Below, piece after piece: positions 43,526 through 53,934 of a stretch of DNA of 64,000 nt. Where the stretch lies: contig NZ_CANKWO010000002.1 of the NCBI RefSeq assembly GCF_947487515.1, positions 434,001 through 498,000 of the forward strand, in the 5' to 3' direction. The notes beneath the pieces were generated by a model. It had not been told where the DNA came from. It saw only the letters and a program-made list of their open reading frames with translations, and ran no database searches. The first letter of the stretch is position 1. The number at the start of each line of letters is the position of its first letter. Position numbers and translations under genes: made by a program. This DNA comes from an uncultured Litoreibacter sp. GTDB taxonomy: Bacteria; Pseudomonadota; Alphaproteobacteria; Rhodobacterales; Rhodobacteraceae.

Positions 43526-44725
43526 TTAGATCACCGCGTTTTCGACAAAGGTTTCGCGTGCAATCACGCGGTCTACCCCCAACGGGGATAGGTCTAGCGA
43601 ACGGTAGGCACCGTAAGTGACCCATTCTGCGACGCCGCGACCTATGGCAGGGCTTTGCTGCAATCCGTGCCCCGAAAACCCGTTCACGAAAACGAAGTTC
43701 TCAACCTCTGGTGCCGGACCGATGATCGCGTTTTGGTCAAACGCATTATAGGCATAGTGCCCAACCCATGAGTTCACCAGTTTCACTGCCTCGAAGGCAG
43801 GAACGCGGGTGGCGATCGCTGGCCAGATTTTGTTTTCCCAGAGCGAGTGGTCCTCGACAAAATCGTCATACCCCACCGCAGGGTCTTCATCAGGGGGGCA
43901 TCCCGCCATGTAGTATCGACCGTCACTGCGCATATGCACGCCAGAAGGGTCAATCGTCAGGGGCAGGTCACGGTCCAACGGTGTTTCGGCATCAAAGATA
44001 AATGTATAGCGCTTGCGCGGCTCTACCGGAATGCTCAGCCCCGCCATATGCGCCGTCGCAGCTGCGCGCGGACCTGAACAGTTGATCACAGTTCCGCAGG
44101 CGATCACATCCCCAGTCGCCAAGGTAACGCTGTCGATCTTGTTGCCAGTCTTGTTTCGGGACATCGCGCGCACCTCATTGTGCAGGTACTCGGCCCCTTG
44201 CGCCCGTGCTTTTCGGCGCCACCAATCGAAAATTGTGCCTCCGTCAAAGTAGCCTTCATTGATCAAATTGTGGTTGCCGCCCACGATGTCATCAACGTTA
44301 TAGAACGGGTAGGCGGCCTTGATCTGCGCCGCCGTCATATATTTGGTGCCCGCGCCCAATCGTTCCTGAACTTGTTGATTGGCCTGTAGGGTATTGGCGA
44401 ATTCCTGCGTGTCGGCCAAATACATGTAGCCGAAACTTTGCAATGCAATTTCCGGCGCATCCTCATCTTGTATGAAGTCTTTAAAGCCCTGAATGAACTC
44501 GACCCCGAACTGCGAAATCTGGATGTTCACCTCGGTTGAAAACTGCTGACGAATGCAGCTGTTTGTGTGCGACGTGGAGGCAAATTCATAACTCGGGTCT
44601 CGCTCCACCACCAAGATTGAGCCATCAAAATCGGGGTTGCGTGACAACCACCATGCCACCGAAGAGCCATAGATCGCCCCCCCGACAATCACTACGTCAT
44701 AGCTGCTCAACAAAGGCGTCTGCAT
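43526..44725 (-). CDS. FAD-dependent oxidoreductase, DAO (glycine/amino-acid oxidase) family
   Basis: The 399-aa product has the N-terminal FAD-binding motif DVVIVGGAIYGSSVAWWL and a C-terminal region HYAYNAFDQNAIIGPAPEVENFVFVNGFSGHGLQQSPAIGRGVAEW typical of DAO-family enzymes, quoted by ends only in family terms. Members oxidise sarcosine, dimethylglycine, D-amino acids and similar amines; I cannot choose a substrate. I start at ATG 44725, after GAGAG, because the upstream open frame is unlike the family. It is a single gene, convergent with ribH. Confidence 0.85.
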   Translation of the reverse strand: MQTPLLSSYDVVIVGGAIYGSSVAWWLSRNPDFDGSILVVERDPSYEFASTSHTNSCIRQQFSTEVNIQISQFGVEFIQGFKDFIQDEDAPEIALQSFGYMYLADTQEFANTLQANQQVQERLGAGTKYMTAAQIKAAYPFYNVDDIVGGNHNLINEGYFDGGTIFDWWRRKARAQGAEYLHNEVRAMSRNKTGNKIDSVTLATGDVIACGTVINCSGPRAAATAHMAGLSIPVEPRKRYTFIFDAETPLDRDLPLTIDPSGVHMRSDGRYYMAGCPPDEDPAVGYDDFVEDHSLWENKIWPAIATRVPAFEAVKLVNSWVGHYAYNAFDQNAIIGPAPEVENFVFVNGFSGHGLQQSPAIGRGVAEWVTYGAYRSLDLSPLGVDRVIARETFVENAVI

Positions 44726-44828
44726 GGGCCATCTCTCTTTGAGGGTAGCGGCCGAAATGCGCCGCGTCAGGGGTATCAGACAACCGCAATGTGGATTTGG
44801 CAATAGCTTGTGAAACGCCGCGTGGCGA

Positions 44829-45218
44829 TTATCTGGGTTCGCCGAGGCCTGACAAGATCGGACAATCAGCGCGGTCATCCCCTGCACAGTCGCGCATAAG
44901 GTCGCTTAGGGTCTTTCGCATGGATTGAAGGTCGGAAACTTTGCGGTCGATCTCTTCCAGATGTGCCCGTGCGATCTTCTTCACATCAGAGCTGGCGCGC
45001 GTTTGATCTTCCCAAAGCGCCAGCAACGCGCGGCATTTTTCTATTGTGAACCCCAAGGCGCGGGCTCGACTTAAGAAGGTCAATTTATGCAGGTCTTTCT
45101 CGGTGAATACACGGTATCCATTTGGATCACGGAAAGGGCGGACCAAGTTAATATCTTCGTAATACCGTATCGTCTTCGCGGGCAGACCCACTCTTTTTGC
45201 TACCTCGCCAATGTTCAT
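44829..45218 (-). CDS. cueR: Copper-responsive MerR-family regulator CueR
   Basis: CueR activates copper-efflux genes by untwisting promoters with long spacers. The 129-aa product has the MerR helix-turn-helix (IGEVAKRVGLPAKTIRYYEDINLV), a dimerisation helix, and the metal loop C111-x7-C119 (CAGDDRADC) characteristic of Cu(I)/Ag(I) sensors. The start at 45218 overlaps the copA stop by ATGA, so the regulator is the second gene of its own target operon. Confidence 0.93.
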   Translation of the reverse strand: MNIGEVAKRVGLPAKTIRYYEDINLVRPFRDPNGYRVFTEKDLHKLTFLSRARALGFTIEKCRALLALWEDQTRASSDVKKIARAHLEEIDRKVSDLQSMRKTLSDLMRDCAGDDRADCPILSGLGEPR

Positions 45219-47461
45219 AACGCGGCCCCCATCCGGCGCAATCGCAACGCATTGCTCACGACAAATACGCTGGACAATGCCATAGCGCCCGCTGCCAGCA
45301 TGGGCGACATCAAAACACCCCAAATCGGGTAGATGGCACCCGCCGCAACTGGAATGAGCACCGTGTTATAGGCGAAAGCCCAGAACAAATTCTGACGGAT
45401 GTTCGCCATTGTGCGCGTGCTTATATCCACGGCCCGTAACACGGCGGGTAGTTCGCTCGACATCAAAACTACATCTGCCGTCTCTATCGCGACATCGGTT
45501 CCGGTTCCGACGGCCACGCCAACGTCCGCGGCCGCAAGGGCCGGCGCGTCATTGATGCCATCCCCCACAAACGCCAGTAACCCGTCACGCTTTAGCCCCG
45601 CAACAGCTTCCGCTTTCCCATCCGGCAACACAGCTGCCACGACCTGCTCTATGCCAATCGCCCGTGCGACAGCCTGTGCGGTGCGCGGCGTGTCGCCCGT
45701 CACCATGGCCAGTTGAACGCCCCGCGCTGCCAAGTTAGACACGAGTTTCGCCGCATCTGGCTTGATCGGGTCCGAGACTGTGATCAGTCCTGCCAAGACG
45801 CCGTCAATCGCCACAAACACTGGCGTTTGGGCCTCATCCGTCCAGTGTTGTGCCTGCGCCTCAAACGCCCCCACGTCGATGTTCGATTGGGCCATAAGCC
45901 TGTCTGCACCGACGAGAACTTCCCGCCCGTCAACTCGGGCTTTCACTCCCAACCCTGTCATCGAGGTAAATTCATTGGCCGCAGGCAGACCCAACCCGAG
46001 CTCCCTTGCGCGTCGCACAATAGCGCGCGAAATCGGATGCTCTGACAGGGCTTCAACAGCAGCGACATCGGCCAGCACATTGTCCGCCTCATAGCCGTCT
46101 GCCACAATGAAGTTCGCCACCTCCGGCCGCCCCATCGTAAGCGTGCCCGTCTTGTCGAACGCAATCGTTTTTACCTGTGATAGAGTCTGAAGCGCCGACC
46201 CTTTGCGAAACAATACTCCTAGCTCCGCCGCGCGCCCTGTGCCCACCATCACCGAAGTAGGTGTGGCCAAACCCATCGCGCAGGGGCACGCCACGATCAG
46301 AACCGACACCCCCGCAACCAACGCATGGCTTAAACTCGGCCCGAAGACCAGCCAAGCCAAAATTGCCAAAGTCGCGATGAGTAGAACCAAAGGCACAAAC
46401 CAGCGCACAATTTGGTCGACCACTGATTGAATGGGAAGTTTGGCCCCTTGTGCTTGCCCGACCATACGGATGATGCCCGAAAGAACTGTGTCCCCTCCGA
46501 CGGCGGTCGCGCGGATGTGCAACGCGCCCGTGCCGTTGATGGTGCCGCCGATCACACGGTCTCCTGCGGAATGGGCGATCGGGACCGGCTCTCCTGTGAC
46601 CATGCTTTCATCAACAAAGGACTGACCCTCTACGACTTCGCCATCTACGGCGATCCGCGATCCGGGGCGCGCTAATACCACGTCTCCAACTGCGATATCT
46701 GATATCGGGGTCTCTACCCAATCTTCACCCTGTCGGATGTCGGCCACCGAGGGCTGCAGCCCCACAAGCGCAGCAATAGCCGCCCCTGTTTGCACTTTGG
46801 CCCGCGCCTCCAGCCAGCGGCCTAGCAAGATGAGCGTCACAATCACCATTGCGGCTTCAAAATACACCGCACGGCTTTGTGCCGGTATTAGGAAGGGTGC
46901 GAATAAAGCGACCGTCGAATACAACCAAGCCGCAGACGTGCCTAGGGCGACCAAGCTGTTCATTTCTGGTGCCCCTCGCAGCAAGGCAGGGAACCCTTCG
47001 CGGAAAAACTGTCGCCCGGGAAACAACAAGACAGCGGTTGCAAGAACCCATTGCAGGGCCCAACTGGTTGTTCGGCCGATGGTTTGGTCAATCAAATCTG
47101 ATGCACCTGGAATTACATGGCTGCCCATCACCAACACGAACACGGGTAAGGTCATAGCCGTCGCGACAATCGTGTCATGACGTAGGCGCGCAACCTCATC
47201 TTGACGTTTGTCATGTGAAGTCAGGCTGTTGCCAGTCATTTCAACGGGGATCGCAGCGTACCCAGCCTTCGTAATGGCGGCCGCCACGTCCGACTGGGTC
47301 GTGCGCCCGATTTGCCAAGTGACCGTCCCTACGCCGGTCGCCAGATTAACGTTGGCCTCAACCACTCCGGACACATCAAGAGCCGAGCGTTCCGCCCGAC
47401 CAACGCAAGATGCACAAGAGAGGCCTTCAATTTCAAAGGACTGCGTCAGAGTATCAACCAT
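45215..47461 (-). CDS. copA: Copper-exporting P1B-type ATPase CopA
   Basis: CopA pumps Cu(I) out of the cytoplasm. The 748-aa product has one N-terminal heavy-metal domain with CASC (C16, C19), eight predicted membrane helices, the membrane metal site CPC at residues 392-394, the phosphorylation motif DKTGT at 436-440, the conserved SEHP and [10 protein letters not shown] motifs, and a late [24 protein letters not shown]-type helix with the second membrane site. AAAGG precedes the ATG. It is followed by cueR and preceded by a MerR-type promoter. Confidence 0.96.
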   Translation of the reverse strand: MVDTLTQSFEIEGLSCASCVGRAERSALDVSGVVEANVNLATGVGTVTWQIGRTTQSDVAAAITKAGYAAIPVEMTGNSLTSHDKRQDEVARLRHDTIVATAMTLPVFVLVMGSHVIPGASDLIDQTIGRTTSWALQWVLATAVLLFPGRQFFREGFPALLRGAPEMNSLVALGTSAAWLYSTVALFAPFLIPAQSRAVYFEAAMVIVTLILLGRWLEARAKVQTGAAIAALVGLQPSVADIRQGEDWVETPISDIAVGDVVLARPGSRIAVDGEVVEGQSFVDESMVTGEPVPIAHSAGDRVIGGTINGTGALHIRATAVGGDTVLSGIIRMVGQAQGAKLPIQSVVDQIVRWFVPLVLLIATLAILAWLVFGPSLSHALVAGVSVLIVACPCAMGLATPTSVMVGTGRAAELGVLFRKGSALQTLSQVKTIAFDKTGTLTMGRPEVANFIVADGYEADNVLADVAAVEALSEHPISRAIVRRARELGLGLPAANEFTSMTGLGVKARVDGREVLVGADRLMAQSNIDVGAFEAQAQHWTDEAQTPVFVAIDGVLAGLITVSDPIKPDAAKLVSNLAARGVQLAMVTGDTPRTAQAVARAIGIEQVVAAVLPDGKAEAVAGLKRDGLLAFVGDGINDAPALAAADVGVAVGTGTDVAIETADVVLMSSELPAVLRAVDISTRTMANIRQNLFWAFAYNTVLIPVAAGAIYPIWGVLMSPMLAAGAMALSSVFVVSNALRLRRMGAAL

Positions 47462-47494
47462 GTCTGGGACCTTTAAACATTACCACTTGGGCCT

Positions 47495-47525
47495 CATATG
47501 GAGGTTCCACCAACTGGAAGGTCAA
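47495..47525 (-). promoter_or_regulatory. CueR-type promoter of copA-cueR
   Basis: On the copA strand TTGACC (47525-47520), a 19-bp spacer and CATATG (47500-47495) form a promoter with the overlong spacer characteristic of MerR-family targets. The spacer region carries the imperfect inverted repeat ACCTTCCA-GTTGG-TGGAACCT, close to the CueR operator ACCTTCC-N-GGAAGGT. The predicted start is about 27 bp before the copA ATG. Confidence 0.7.
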
Positions 47526-47634
47526 GCCCCCAAACCCATCATTTCTCACGAACACGTGTTGGGAACGAATGGTAAAACCCAGACAAACATCCTATTTCTG
47601 CATGACGAGCCCTGAACGTGAAAGGATGCCGCCC

Positions 47635-48081
47635 ATGAAATACGCCAAAACAGATGATGCCTTGGCCAAGCTCACCCCAGAACAGTTTCGCGTGACTCAA
47701 GAAAGCGGCACCGAACGCCCTTTCACCGGGGCGCTTAATGATAATACTGCACCGGGCATCTATGTGGACATCGTCTCTGGGGAGCCCTTGTTTGCATCCT
47801 CTGACAAATTTGAATCTGGCTGCGGCTGGCCGAGCTTCACCAAGCCCATCGTGACAGAGCACGTCACAGAACATACCGATTCAACCCTCGGTATGATGCG
47901 GACGGAAGTGCGCTCCATGCATGGTGACAGCCACTTGGGTCACGTCTTCCCAGATGGCCCAGCAGATCAAGGTGGGCTGCGGTACTGCATCAACTCTGCA
48001 AGCTTGCGCTTCATCCATCGCGACGACATGGAAGCCAACGGCTATGCTGAACTACTTGACCAAGTGGAGGACATCCAATGA
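47635..48081 (+). CDS. msrB: Peptide methionine-(R)-S-oxide reductase MsrB
   Basis: MsrB reduces methionine-R-sulfoxide in proteins. The 148-aa product has [20 protein letters not shown] and the catalytic Cys in [12 protein letters not shown]. The two CxxC zinc pairs present in many MsrB proteins are absent, so this is the zinc-less form. I start at ATG 47635, 8 nt after AAAGGA; ATG 47626 is a second option. It overlaps msrA by ATGA and diverges from copA, so copper efflux and methionine repair share a 173-bp control region. Confidence 0.93.
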   Translation: MKYAKTDDALAKLTPEQFRVTQESGTERPFTGALNDNTAPGIYVDIVSGEPLFASSDKFESGCGWPSFTKPIVTEHVTEHTDSTLGMMRTEVRSMHGDSHLGHVFPDGPADQGGLRYCINSASLRFIHRDDMEANGYAELLDQVEDIQ

Positions 48082-48584
48082 CCGCTCGTGCTGTACTCGC
48101 TGGTGGTTGCTTTTGGGGTATGCAAGACCTGATCCGCAAAATGGCAGGGGTTGAAAGCACCCGCGTTGGATACACCGGCGGGGACGTGGAAAATGCCACC
48201 TATAAGAACCACGGAACGCACGCCGAAGGGATTGAAATTATCTTTGATCCCGAAGTTCTTAGCTATCGCAAGCTGCTGGAGTTCTTCTTCCAAATTCACG
48301 ACCCGAGCACCCCAAACCGTCAAGGCAATGACCGTGGTACGGCCTATCGATCTGCCATCTATTATGCCGACGAAGCCCAAAAAGAGGTCGCCCTTGATAC
48401 CATCGCAGATGTCGATGCTTCAGGTCTTTGGCCCGCCAAAGTTGTCACCGAAGTGGAGCCTGTAGGTGCGTTTTGGGTCGCAGAGCCAGAGCATCAAGAC
48501 TACCTAGAGCGCCTCCCCAACGGGTACACTTGTCATTTCGCACGGCCAGATTGGGTGCTGCCCAAACGCGCCCAATCCGAATAA
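48078..48584 (+). CDS. msrA: Peptide methionine-(S)-S-oxide reductase MsrA
   Basis: MsrA reduces methionine-S-sulfoxide. The 168-aa product has the catalytic motif GCFWG with Cys11 and the family blocks [28 protein letters not shown] (by ends) and [13 protein letters not shown]. It is translationally coupled to msrB. No signal peptide is seen on either, so both act in the cytoplasm. Confidence 0.95.
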   Translation: MTARAVLAGGCFWGMQDLIRKMAGVESTRVGYTGGDVENATYKNHGTHAEGIEIIFDPEVLSYRKLLEFFFQIHDPSTPNRQGNDRGTAYRSAIYYADEAQKEVALDTIADVDASGLWPAKVVTEVEPVGAFWVAEPEHQDYLERLPNGYTCHFARPDWVLPKRAQSE

Positions 48585-48591
48585 ACAAACA

Positions 48592-48619
48592 CCCGCGAAA
48601 CGCTAGCCTGTTTCGCGGG
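48592..48619. terminator. Bidirectional terminator between msrA and the polyol operon
   Basis: A 10-bp stem CCCGCGAAAC (48592-48601) / GTTTCGCGGG (48610-48619) lies between convergent genes. On the minus strand it is followed by TGTTTGTTT, a good terminator for the transporter operon; on the plus strand by CTTTG. Confidence 0.8.
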
Positions 48620-48644
48620 CTTTGAGGCAAGATTGCTTTTTGCG

Positions 48645-49679
48645 CTAAAGTCGCAGACCTGTCGCCTTGTCAAAGTAATGCGCCAGGTCTGGCTTCACTG
48701 AAAAACTCAGAACACTGCCCTTTGCGGCGGCTGGCGGCTGTTCGGTCTTCGCGATGAATTCCACACCCGTTTCAGTTATCAAATGCACCAAAGCATATTC
48801 GCCAAGGTTCTCGATCAACTCCAAAGTGCCTTGAACGGCGGCGTCAGCCTCCGAGCATGGCACCATGTGCTCTGGACGCAAACCGACCTCCTCGGCGTCA
48901 CTCAGGCCACGCCCTAGGGCTGTAGTGGATGTTTGCGGCAAATCCCCTGCGCCGAAGAAATTCATCTTTGGGCTTCCGATGAACTGCGCCACAAACGCGT
49001 TCGCGGGGCGTTCGTACAGTTCTATCGGCGAGCCGACCTGCTCAATCCGACCATCGCGCAACACAACAATCTTGTCGGCCAGTGTCATCGCTTCGACTTG
49101 GTCGTGGGTCACATAAATCATCGTGGTCTTTAACCGCTGGTGCAGTCGGGCAATTTCCAAGCGGGTCTGCACGCGCAATGCGGCGTCTAGATTCGACAAT
49201 GGTTCGTCAAACAAGAACACCTCTGGGTCTCGCACAATCGCACGACCAATCGCCACGCGCTGGCGCTGCCCGCCGGATAGGTTGCGCGGGCTGCGGTCCA
49301 GATAATCGGTAATTTGCAAAATTTCTGCGGCAGCCTTAACGCGACGGTCAATCTCGGCGGGGTCGGTTTTGGCCTGCTTCAACCCAAACGCCATGTTCTT
49401 GAACACCGTCATATGCGGGTACAATGCGTAGGTTTGAAACACCATGGCGACCCCACGCTTTGAGGCGGCAACATCGTTCACCTCTTGATCCCCGATCGCA
49501 ACTGTACCGCCAGAAATCTCTTCCAGTCCGGCGATCATCCGCAACAAGGTAGACTTACCGCAGCCAGAGGGGCCGACAAACACTACAAACTCGCCATCTT
49601 CGATATCGAGATCGACACCATGCATAACTTGCGTCGCACCATAGCTCTTGCGCACATCGCGCAATGTTAAACCGGCCAT
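48645..49679 (-). CDS. Polyol/sugar ABC transporter ATP-binding protein (MalK/SmoK type)
   Basis: The 344-aa ATPase energises the transporter encoded upstream. It has Walker [10 protein letters not shown] (residues 36-44), the signature LSGGQ (134-138), Walker B with DEPLSNLD (158-165) and a C-terminal TOBE-type regulatory region (GLRPEHMVP). This is the UgpC/MalK subfamily used for carbohydrates. It overlaps the start region of the dehydrogenase gene end by 13 bp and is the last gene of smoE-F-G-(araC)-mtlK-smoK. Confidence 0.93.
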   Translation of the reverse strand: MAGLTLRDVRKSYGATQVMHGVDLDIEDGEFVVFVGPSGCGKSTLLRMIAGLEEISGGTVAIGDQEVNDVAASKRGVAMVFQTYALYPHMTVFKNMAFGLKQAKTDPAEIDRRVKAAAEILQITDYLDRSPRNLSGGQRQRVAIGRAIVRDPEVFLFDEPLSNLDAALRVQTRLEIARLHQRLKTTMIYVTHDQVEAMTLADKIVVLRDGRIEQVGSPIELYERPANAFVAQFIGSPKMNFFGAGDLPQTSTTALGRGLSDAEEVGLRPEHMVPCSEADAAVQGTLELIENLGEYALVHLITETGVEFIAKTEQPPAAAKGSVLSFSVKPDLAHYFDKATGLRL

Positions 49680-51079
49680 ACTGCCTCCATTTCCATAATT
49701 TCTCGCCGTAAATTGTCGGCAAATTCAGGGTAAGTTTCGGGCAAGTCGTCCCAGAGCTTTCGACTTGTTACGAAAGAGTCATTCCCAAGCATGGCAGACA
49801 GTTCATCCCAGCTTGGCTCCACATAGTTGAACGGAATTTTTCCGTGCGCCACATGTTGTGCAAACTGGTGCCAGCTGGCGATGCTGCGAATACTATAATG
49901 CGGCATGATCCCCTGCCGTAAGCAGCCTTCCAAAGTGGGGCGCACAAAGATCGGGAACTTCGCCATGCCGTCAGCACAGATGCGCGCAACTGTGTCTCCT
50001 ATCGCTTCATTCGCAAACCTGCGGCCGATACTTTCAAGGTATTTCTCTTTGGAAAACGGCAAATCCAGCGTCAATGCGGGCAATACCTCTTGGGTCTCGA
50101 AGCCGCAAAAGTGATCATGCAGATGTGGCAGACGCATTGCAGCGTCAAAGGTCACCACGCCCTCTAGCGCCGCCAAATACGTCAGGCAGGTGTGACCCCC
50201 ATTTAGCACCCGAATTTTGGCCTCCTCATAGGGATCAACATCCGCTGTTACGGTCACGCCGGATTGCGTCAAATCCGGCGTTGGTGCTTTGGTCGTTTCT
50301 TGCAAAACCCACTGGGTGAAGTCTTCTGCCATCACAGGAGAGGCAACGGCCGTGCCGGTGATCTGGCTAAATTCCTCGCTCAGTTCCGGTTCACTGCGTG
50401 GGGTTATCCGATCAACCATCGAACAAGGGAAAGCCACATGTGTGTCCACCCATTCCGCCAGAGCGTTGTCGTTACACGCCACAAGATATGCCATCAAGTT
50501 TCGCTTCAGCATTGTTCCGTTTTGCCGGATGTTGTCGCAACACGCGATGGTTAGCCGTGCTCCCGAAGAGGCCATTCGACCTTGCAGTGCTTTGTGCAAA
50601 TAGCCGTAAACACTGCGCTTTTCTCCGCCCGATAGTTCTGTCGCGATCACATCATCGAGAATATTCAGATCACCGTGCGGATCAATGTAGTAGCCGCTTT
50701 CCGTGACTGTGATCGTCACCAAATGCACCGATGTTTGCGCCAATAGTCCTTCGGCATCTTCGCGATCTGTGGTCCAATCTTGAAAGCTGACGTGACTGCG
50801 CACACGGCGCAATTCCACGTGACCATCTGACGAAATGGCCTTGAGAAAATAGCCGTCGTGTTTGGCGATATCGTCTTTTGCAATTTGAAACTGCGCAGCT
50901 TCCGATGCTCGTAAATTCACTGCGGCAATGCCCCAACGTAAATCACCCGATGTCTGCATAAAGTCGTCAAAGTAGACGGCCTGATGCGCGCGGTGAAACG
51001 CCCCAAATCCCAAATGCACAACGCCCACAGCGCAGGCATCACGGTCATAGGTCGTCGCTGCTATTCCAATCTGGCTCAT
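49667..51079 (-). CDS. mtlK: Mannitol/polyol dehydrogenase, long-chain family
   Basis: The 470-aa product oxidises a hexitol such as D-mannitol to the ketose with NAD. It has the N-terminal dinucleotide region [20 protein letters not shown] and the catalytic motif K288-x4-N293-x2-H296 of polyol-specific long-chain dehydrogenases. Size and motif spacing are close to the mannitol 2-dehydrogenase of Pseudomonas. It overlaps the AraC gene stop by 4 nt, which links it to uptake by the upstream transporter. Sorbitol or arabitol as substrate cannot be excluded. Confidence 0.9.
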   Translation of the reverse strand: MSQIGIAATTYDRDACAVGVVHLGFGAFHRAHQAVYFDDFMQTSGDLRWGIAAVNLRASEAAQFQIAKDDIAKHDGYFLKAISSDGHVELRRVRSHVSFQDWTTDREDAEGLLAQTSVHLVTITVTESGYYIDPHGDLNILDDVIATELSGGEKRSVYGYLHKALQGRMASSGARLTIACCDNIRQNGTMLKRNLMAYLVACNDNALAEWVDTHVAFPCSMVDRITPRSEPELSEEFSQITGTAVASPVMAEDFTQWVLQETTKAPTPDLTQSGVTVTADVDPYEEAKIRVLNGGHTCLTYLAALEGVVTFDAAMRLPHLHDHFCGFETQEVLPALTLDLPFSKEKYLESIGRRFANEAIGDTVARICADGMAKFPIFVRPTLEGCLRQGIMPHYSIRSIASWHQFAQHVAHGKIPFNYVEPSWDELSAMLGNDSFVTSRKLWDDLPETYPEFADNLRREIMEMEAVWPV

Positions 51080-51969
51080 ACGGTCGTCTCGGTTTCGGAC
51101 ACCAAACCTTTGCGCGCAGTTTCACGATAAATGGTTGGTGTCATTCCCTTCAATTTCAGGAACTGCCGGTTGAAATTCGCGATGTTGTGAAATCCGGTTT
51201 GATGGCAAATCGACATCACCTTGTCGTCGGTTGCATAGAGCAATCCGCAAGCTTTCCCGATGCGGACACTGTTCACAAATTCCACAAAACGGTGACCGGT
51301 AACCGACTGAAAGCTGCGGCTGAAAGTGGCCACAGTCATGTTCGCCATTTTTGCGGCCTGAGCGACGGACAAGTCTTCTTTGAAATGTTGGACAATATGG
51401 TCAACCACCAACCCGATCCGACCATGTTTGCTGCCACCGGCAGGTTGGAACAGCTTCGCTACAGACAGCTCCCGTTTCTCAGCATGCTCGTTCAAACGCA
51501 CCAAGAAACGGATGAAGGCTAGAATGCGCTCGGGCCCTTCATGATCTCGGATCGACTCCATATGACCACGGGCAAATGTCGCGTTGAACCCCTCGAACAA
51601 AATGCCGGATTTCGCCGACATGAGCATATTGCGCACCTGTGAAAACTCTGGAAAGCCGATCGCCAGTTTCTCGATGCTGTCATGGCTGAATTGTACCAGC
51701 ATATCGCGCAGCGGAAGCGCCTCTTCGAAGAGCTCGTCAGTCACCCAATTGTGGGGCAAATTCGGTCCGGTCAGATACAGGTATCCCGGTTCGAATTCGC
51801 CGATGTAGTCACCGACAAACGCCTTGCCGCGCGTCCCAACAATCAGGTGAAGTTCGTATTCTTCATGAGCGTGCCAGCGACATAGATCCGTTGGCCAGCC
51901 ATGCTCCAAATACCGAATGGAGCGCAAAGATCTATCCACGACCTCAATTTTTGGAACCATTATCGACAT
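51076..51969 (-). CDS. AraC-family regulator of the polyol operon
   Basis: The 297-aa product has an N-terminal cupin-like sensing domain (CRWHAHEEYELHLIVGTRGKAF, residues about 30-52) and a C-terminal AraC double helix-turn-helix (about 195-290, with MANMTVATFSRSFQSVTG and CHQTGFHNIANFNRQFLKLKGMTP). The start at ATG 51969 overlaps the permease stop (TAATG). Being inside the transporter operon it should respond to the transported polyol. Candidate direct repeats lie upstream of the binding-protein gene at 55324-55350. Confidence 0.92.
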   Translation of the reverse strand: MSIMVPKIEVVDRSLRSIRYLEHGWPTDLCRWHAHEEYELHLIVGTRGKAFVGDYIGEFEPGYLYLTGPNLPHNWVTDELFEEALPLRDMLVQFSHDSIEKLAIGFPEFSQVRNMLMSAKSGILFEGFNATFARGHMESIRDHEGPERILAFIRFLVRLNEHAEKRELSVAKLFQPAGGSKHGRIGLVVDHIVQHFKEDLSVAQAAKMANMTVATFSRSFQSVTGHRFVEFVNSVRIGKACGLLYATDDKVMSICHQTGFHNIANFNRQFLKLKGMTPTIYRETARKGLVSETETTV

Positions 51970-52805
51970 TACTTCACCGCCCCGAATGTCAGCCCTTGCA
52001 CCAACTGCTTTTGGCAGAACCAACCTAGGATGATGATGGGGGCAACAGCAGCTGTGGACACCGCAGACAACCGGCCGAAAAACAGCCCCTCCGGTGCGCG
52101 GTTACCTTCGATCAACTTCGACAGGGTCGCGGCATCCACCGTGGTCAGCCGGACCGTCCAATAGGCTTCGTTCCAGCAAAAGATGAACGTCAAAAGCGCA
52201 GTCGATGCTATCCCCCCCCACGCCAGAGGGATAAGGATGTCCTTGATCTCACCCCACAGGCTGACGCCATCCATTTTCCCCGCCTCAATGATTTCCTTGG
52301 GGATTTCCTTGAAATAGGTAAACAGCATCCAAATCACAATCGGCAGATTGATCAGACACAGCACCAGAATTACCAGAAAATGCGTGTCAAAAATGCCTAG
52401 GAAGTTCTTCGTCAAGAATGTCATCGGGTACAGAACTGCCGCGGCGGGCAACATCTTGGTCGACAGCATCCACATCAAAATATCCTTGGTGTGGCGGCTG
52501 GGATCGAAGGCCATCGCATAGGCTGCGGGAACACCGACCGCCAAGGCAAAAAGCGTCGCAAAGGAAGACGTGATGACCGAATTGATCGCAAAGCGCCAGT
52601 AGTCATAGTTTTCGGTCATATTTGCGTAATTTTCCAACGTCGGAGTGAAGGAAAACAGAAACTCGGGCTTCACTGCATCCGCGTCGGTTTTGAAGCTGGT
52701 GAACACCAACCAGAAAATCGGAAAGAAGAAAATCAGCGCGACCATCCAAGCCAAAGCAGGCCATAGGACGTTCCCAAGTTTCGATGATTGAGTAATGGTT
52801 GCCAC
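51969..52805 (-). CDS. Polyol/sugar ABC transporter permease (MalG/SmoG type)
   Basis: One of two inner-membrane permeases. The 278-aa product has six predicted helices. The family EAA loop, which contacts the ATPase, appears as EIIEAGKMDGVSLWGEIKDILIPLA near residue 185. It lies 11 nt after the other permease gene and overlaps the AraC gene by one base. Confidence 0.93.
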   Translation of the reverse strand: MATITQSSKLGNVLWPALAWMVALIFFFPIFWLVFTSFKTDADAVKPEFLFSFTPTLENYANMTENYDYWRFAINSVITSSFATLFALAVGVPAAYAMAFDPSRHTKDILMWMLSTKMLPAAAVLYPMTFLTKNFLGIFDTHFLVILVLCLINLPIVIWMLFTYFKEIPKEIIEAGKMDGVSLWGEIKDILIPLAWGGIASTALLTFIFCWNEAYWTVRLTTVDAATLSKLIEGNRAPEGLFFGRLSAVSTAAVAPIIILGWFCQKQLVQGLTFGAVK

Positions 52806-52816
52806 TGTCTTTCCCC

Positions 52817-53755
52817 CTAGTCCATCAAGCTTTTGCCGACCATGCGCAGCAAAAAGATCGCGATGATGTTGGCTAGAATTACGGCGAAGATGCCCGTGGC
52901 GCTTGCCGCCCCGATGTTGTTCGAAGTGAACTCGCCAATCAGATACGGCAGGTTCTTGTTGCCGTTTCCTCGGCTGACGATTTCAATCTCTGCATAAAGC
53001 GACAGATGAAAGATCGACTGGATCATCACCACAATCGCAATCGGGCGCGCCAGATGTGGAACGGTCAAGTTAATGAACTGCGACCATGGGCTTGCCCCGT
53101 CCAAAGTGGCGGCTTCTTTTTGGGATTCGTCTTCTGATTGCAATGAGGTCATGAAAATCAGAACCGCAAAGGGGGTCCATTGCCAAGATACCATCATGAT
53201 AACCGCGTAGGCCGATGTTTGGGTCGCACGGAACGAGATCGGTTCAAGTTCCGGCCACATCGAGAAGAAACCACCCAAAACGGGGAAATCCCTTAGCCCT
53301 TCAACGATTGAGTTGATCCCGCTGACGGCAAGCCCGTTCAGCCCCAACACCGGATCCAAGATCATGTTGATCCACAACACGGCATTCACCGCCGGCATAA
53401 CAAAAAATGGAGAGATCAACAAAACCCGCACGATACCGCGTCCGGGGAAGGATCTGTTCACTAAAACGGCAATCCCAAGCCCCAGAATCACAGTCAGAAC
53501 AAGGACGCTACTTACGATAAATACAGAGTTTTGGATCGCGAACCAAAAGTCCTTTGCGTTCAGGACATACTGGTAGTTCCCGAATCCGCGCCAATTGCTC
53601 AATGACGGTGTCGTCCACTCTGGGCGGATCGTACTGTTCAACACATACCGAATGAATGAGAAGTACAGCGTCATGCTGAGGGGAACCAACATCCAGATCA
53701 ACAACAGCAATACAGACGGTGTTTGTAGGATGCGGGGGAGCGTTCTATTGGACAT
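52817..53755 (-). CDS. Polyol/sugar ABC transporter permease (MalF/SmoF type)
   Basis: The second permease, 312 aa, with six predicted helices and the EAA loop as KEAATLDGASPWSQFINLTVPHL near residue 225. The open frame extends 120 nt upstream, but the family-like N-terminus begins at ATG 53755 (SNRTLPRILQTPSVLLLLIW) with AAGG upstream. It follows the binding-protein gene after 179 bp that hold a strong hairpin, which would lower permease expression relative to the binding protein. Confidence 0.92.
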   Translation of the reverse strand: MSNRTLPRILQTPSVLLLLIWMLVPLSMTLYFSFIRYVLNSTIRPEWTTPSLSNWRGFGNYQYVLNAKDFWFAIQNSVFIVSSVLVLTVILGLGIAVLVNRSFPGRGIVRVLLISPFFVMPAVNAVLWINMILDPVLGLNGLAVSGINSIVEGLRDFPVLGGFFSMWPELEPISFRATQTSAYAVIMMVSWQWTPFAVLIFMTSLQSEDESQKEAATLDGASPWSQFINLTVPHLARPIAIVVMIQSIFHLSLYAEIEIVSRGNGNKNLPYLIGEFTSNNIGAASATGIFAVILANIIAIFLLRMVGKSLMD

Positions 53756-53881
53756 AGCTCGGGTCACCTTGCGATGCTGGAGTTTGACAAAAACGGGTTT
53801 CGGCGCGCGGCGGTGATCCAAGCGGCTTGCGTCCACCATGTGCCGCTCGGGCCAGATGAAAGCGTCAAAGATCACGGGGAC

Positions 53882-53917
53882 AAGTGAGGCCCGACAATAG
53901 TCAATCGGGCCTCACTT
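53882..53917 (-). terminator. Stable intercistronic hairpin after the binding-protein gene
   Basis: A perfect 13-bp stem AAGTGAGGCCCGA (53882-53894) / TCGGGCCTCACTT (53905-53917) with a 10-nt loop lies 18 nt after the smoE stop. On the operon strand the 3' side reads GTCCCCGTG, not T-rich. This resembles the mRNA-stabilising or partial-termination hairpins found after abundant periplasmic binding-protein genes. Confidence 0.7.
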
Positions 53918-53934
53918 TGTGTTTGCTCAGCGGC

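Noticed and set aside
47410-47634. N-terminal extension of MsrB
   Set aside because: The long frame overlaps the copA start and promoter and has no MsrB similarity. A good ribosome site precedes ATG 47635.
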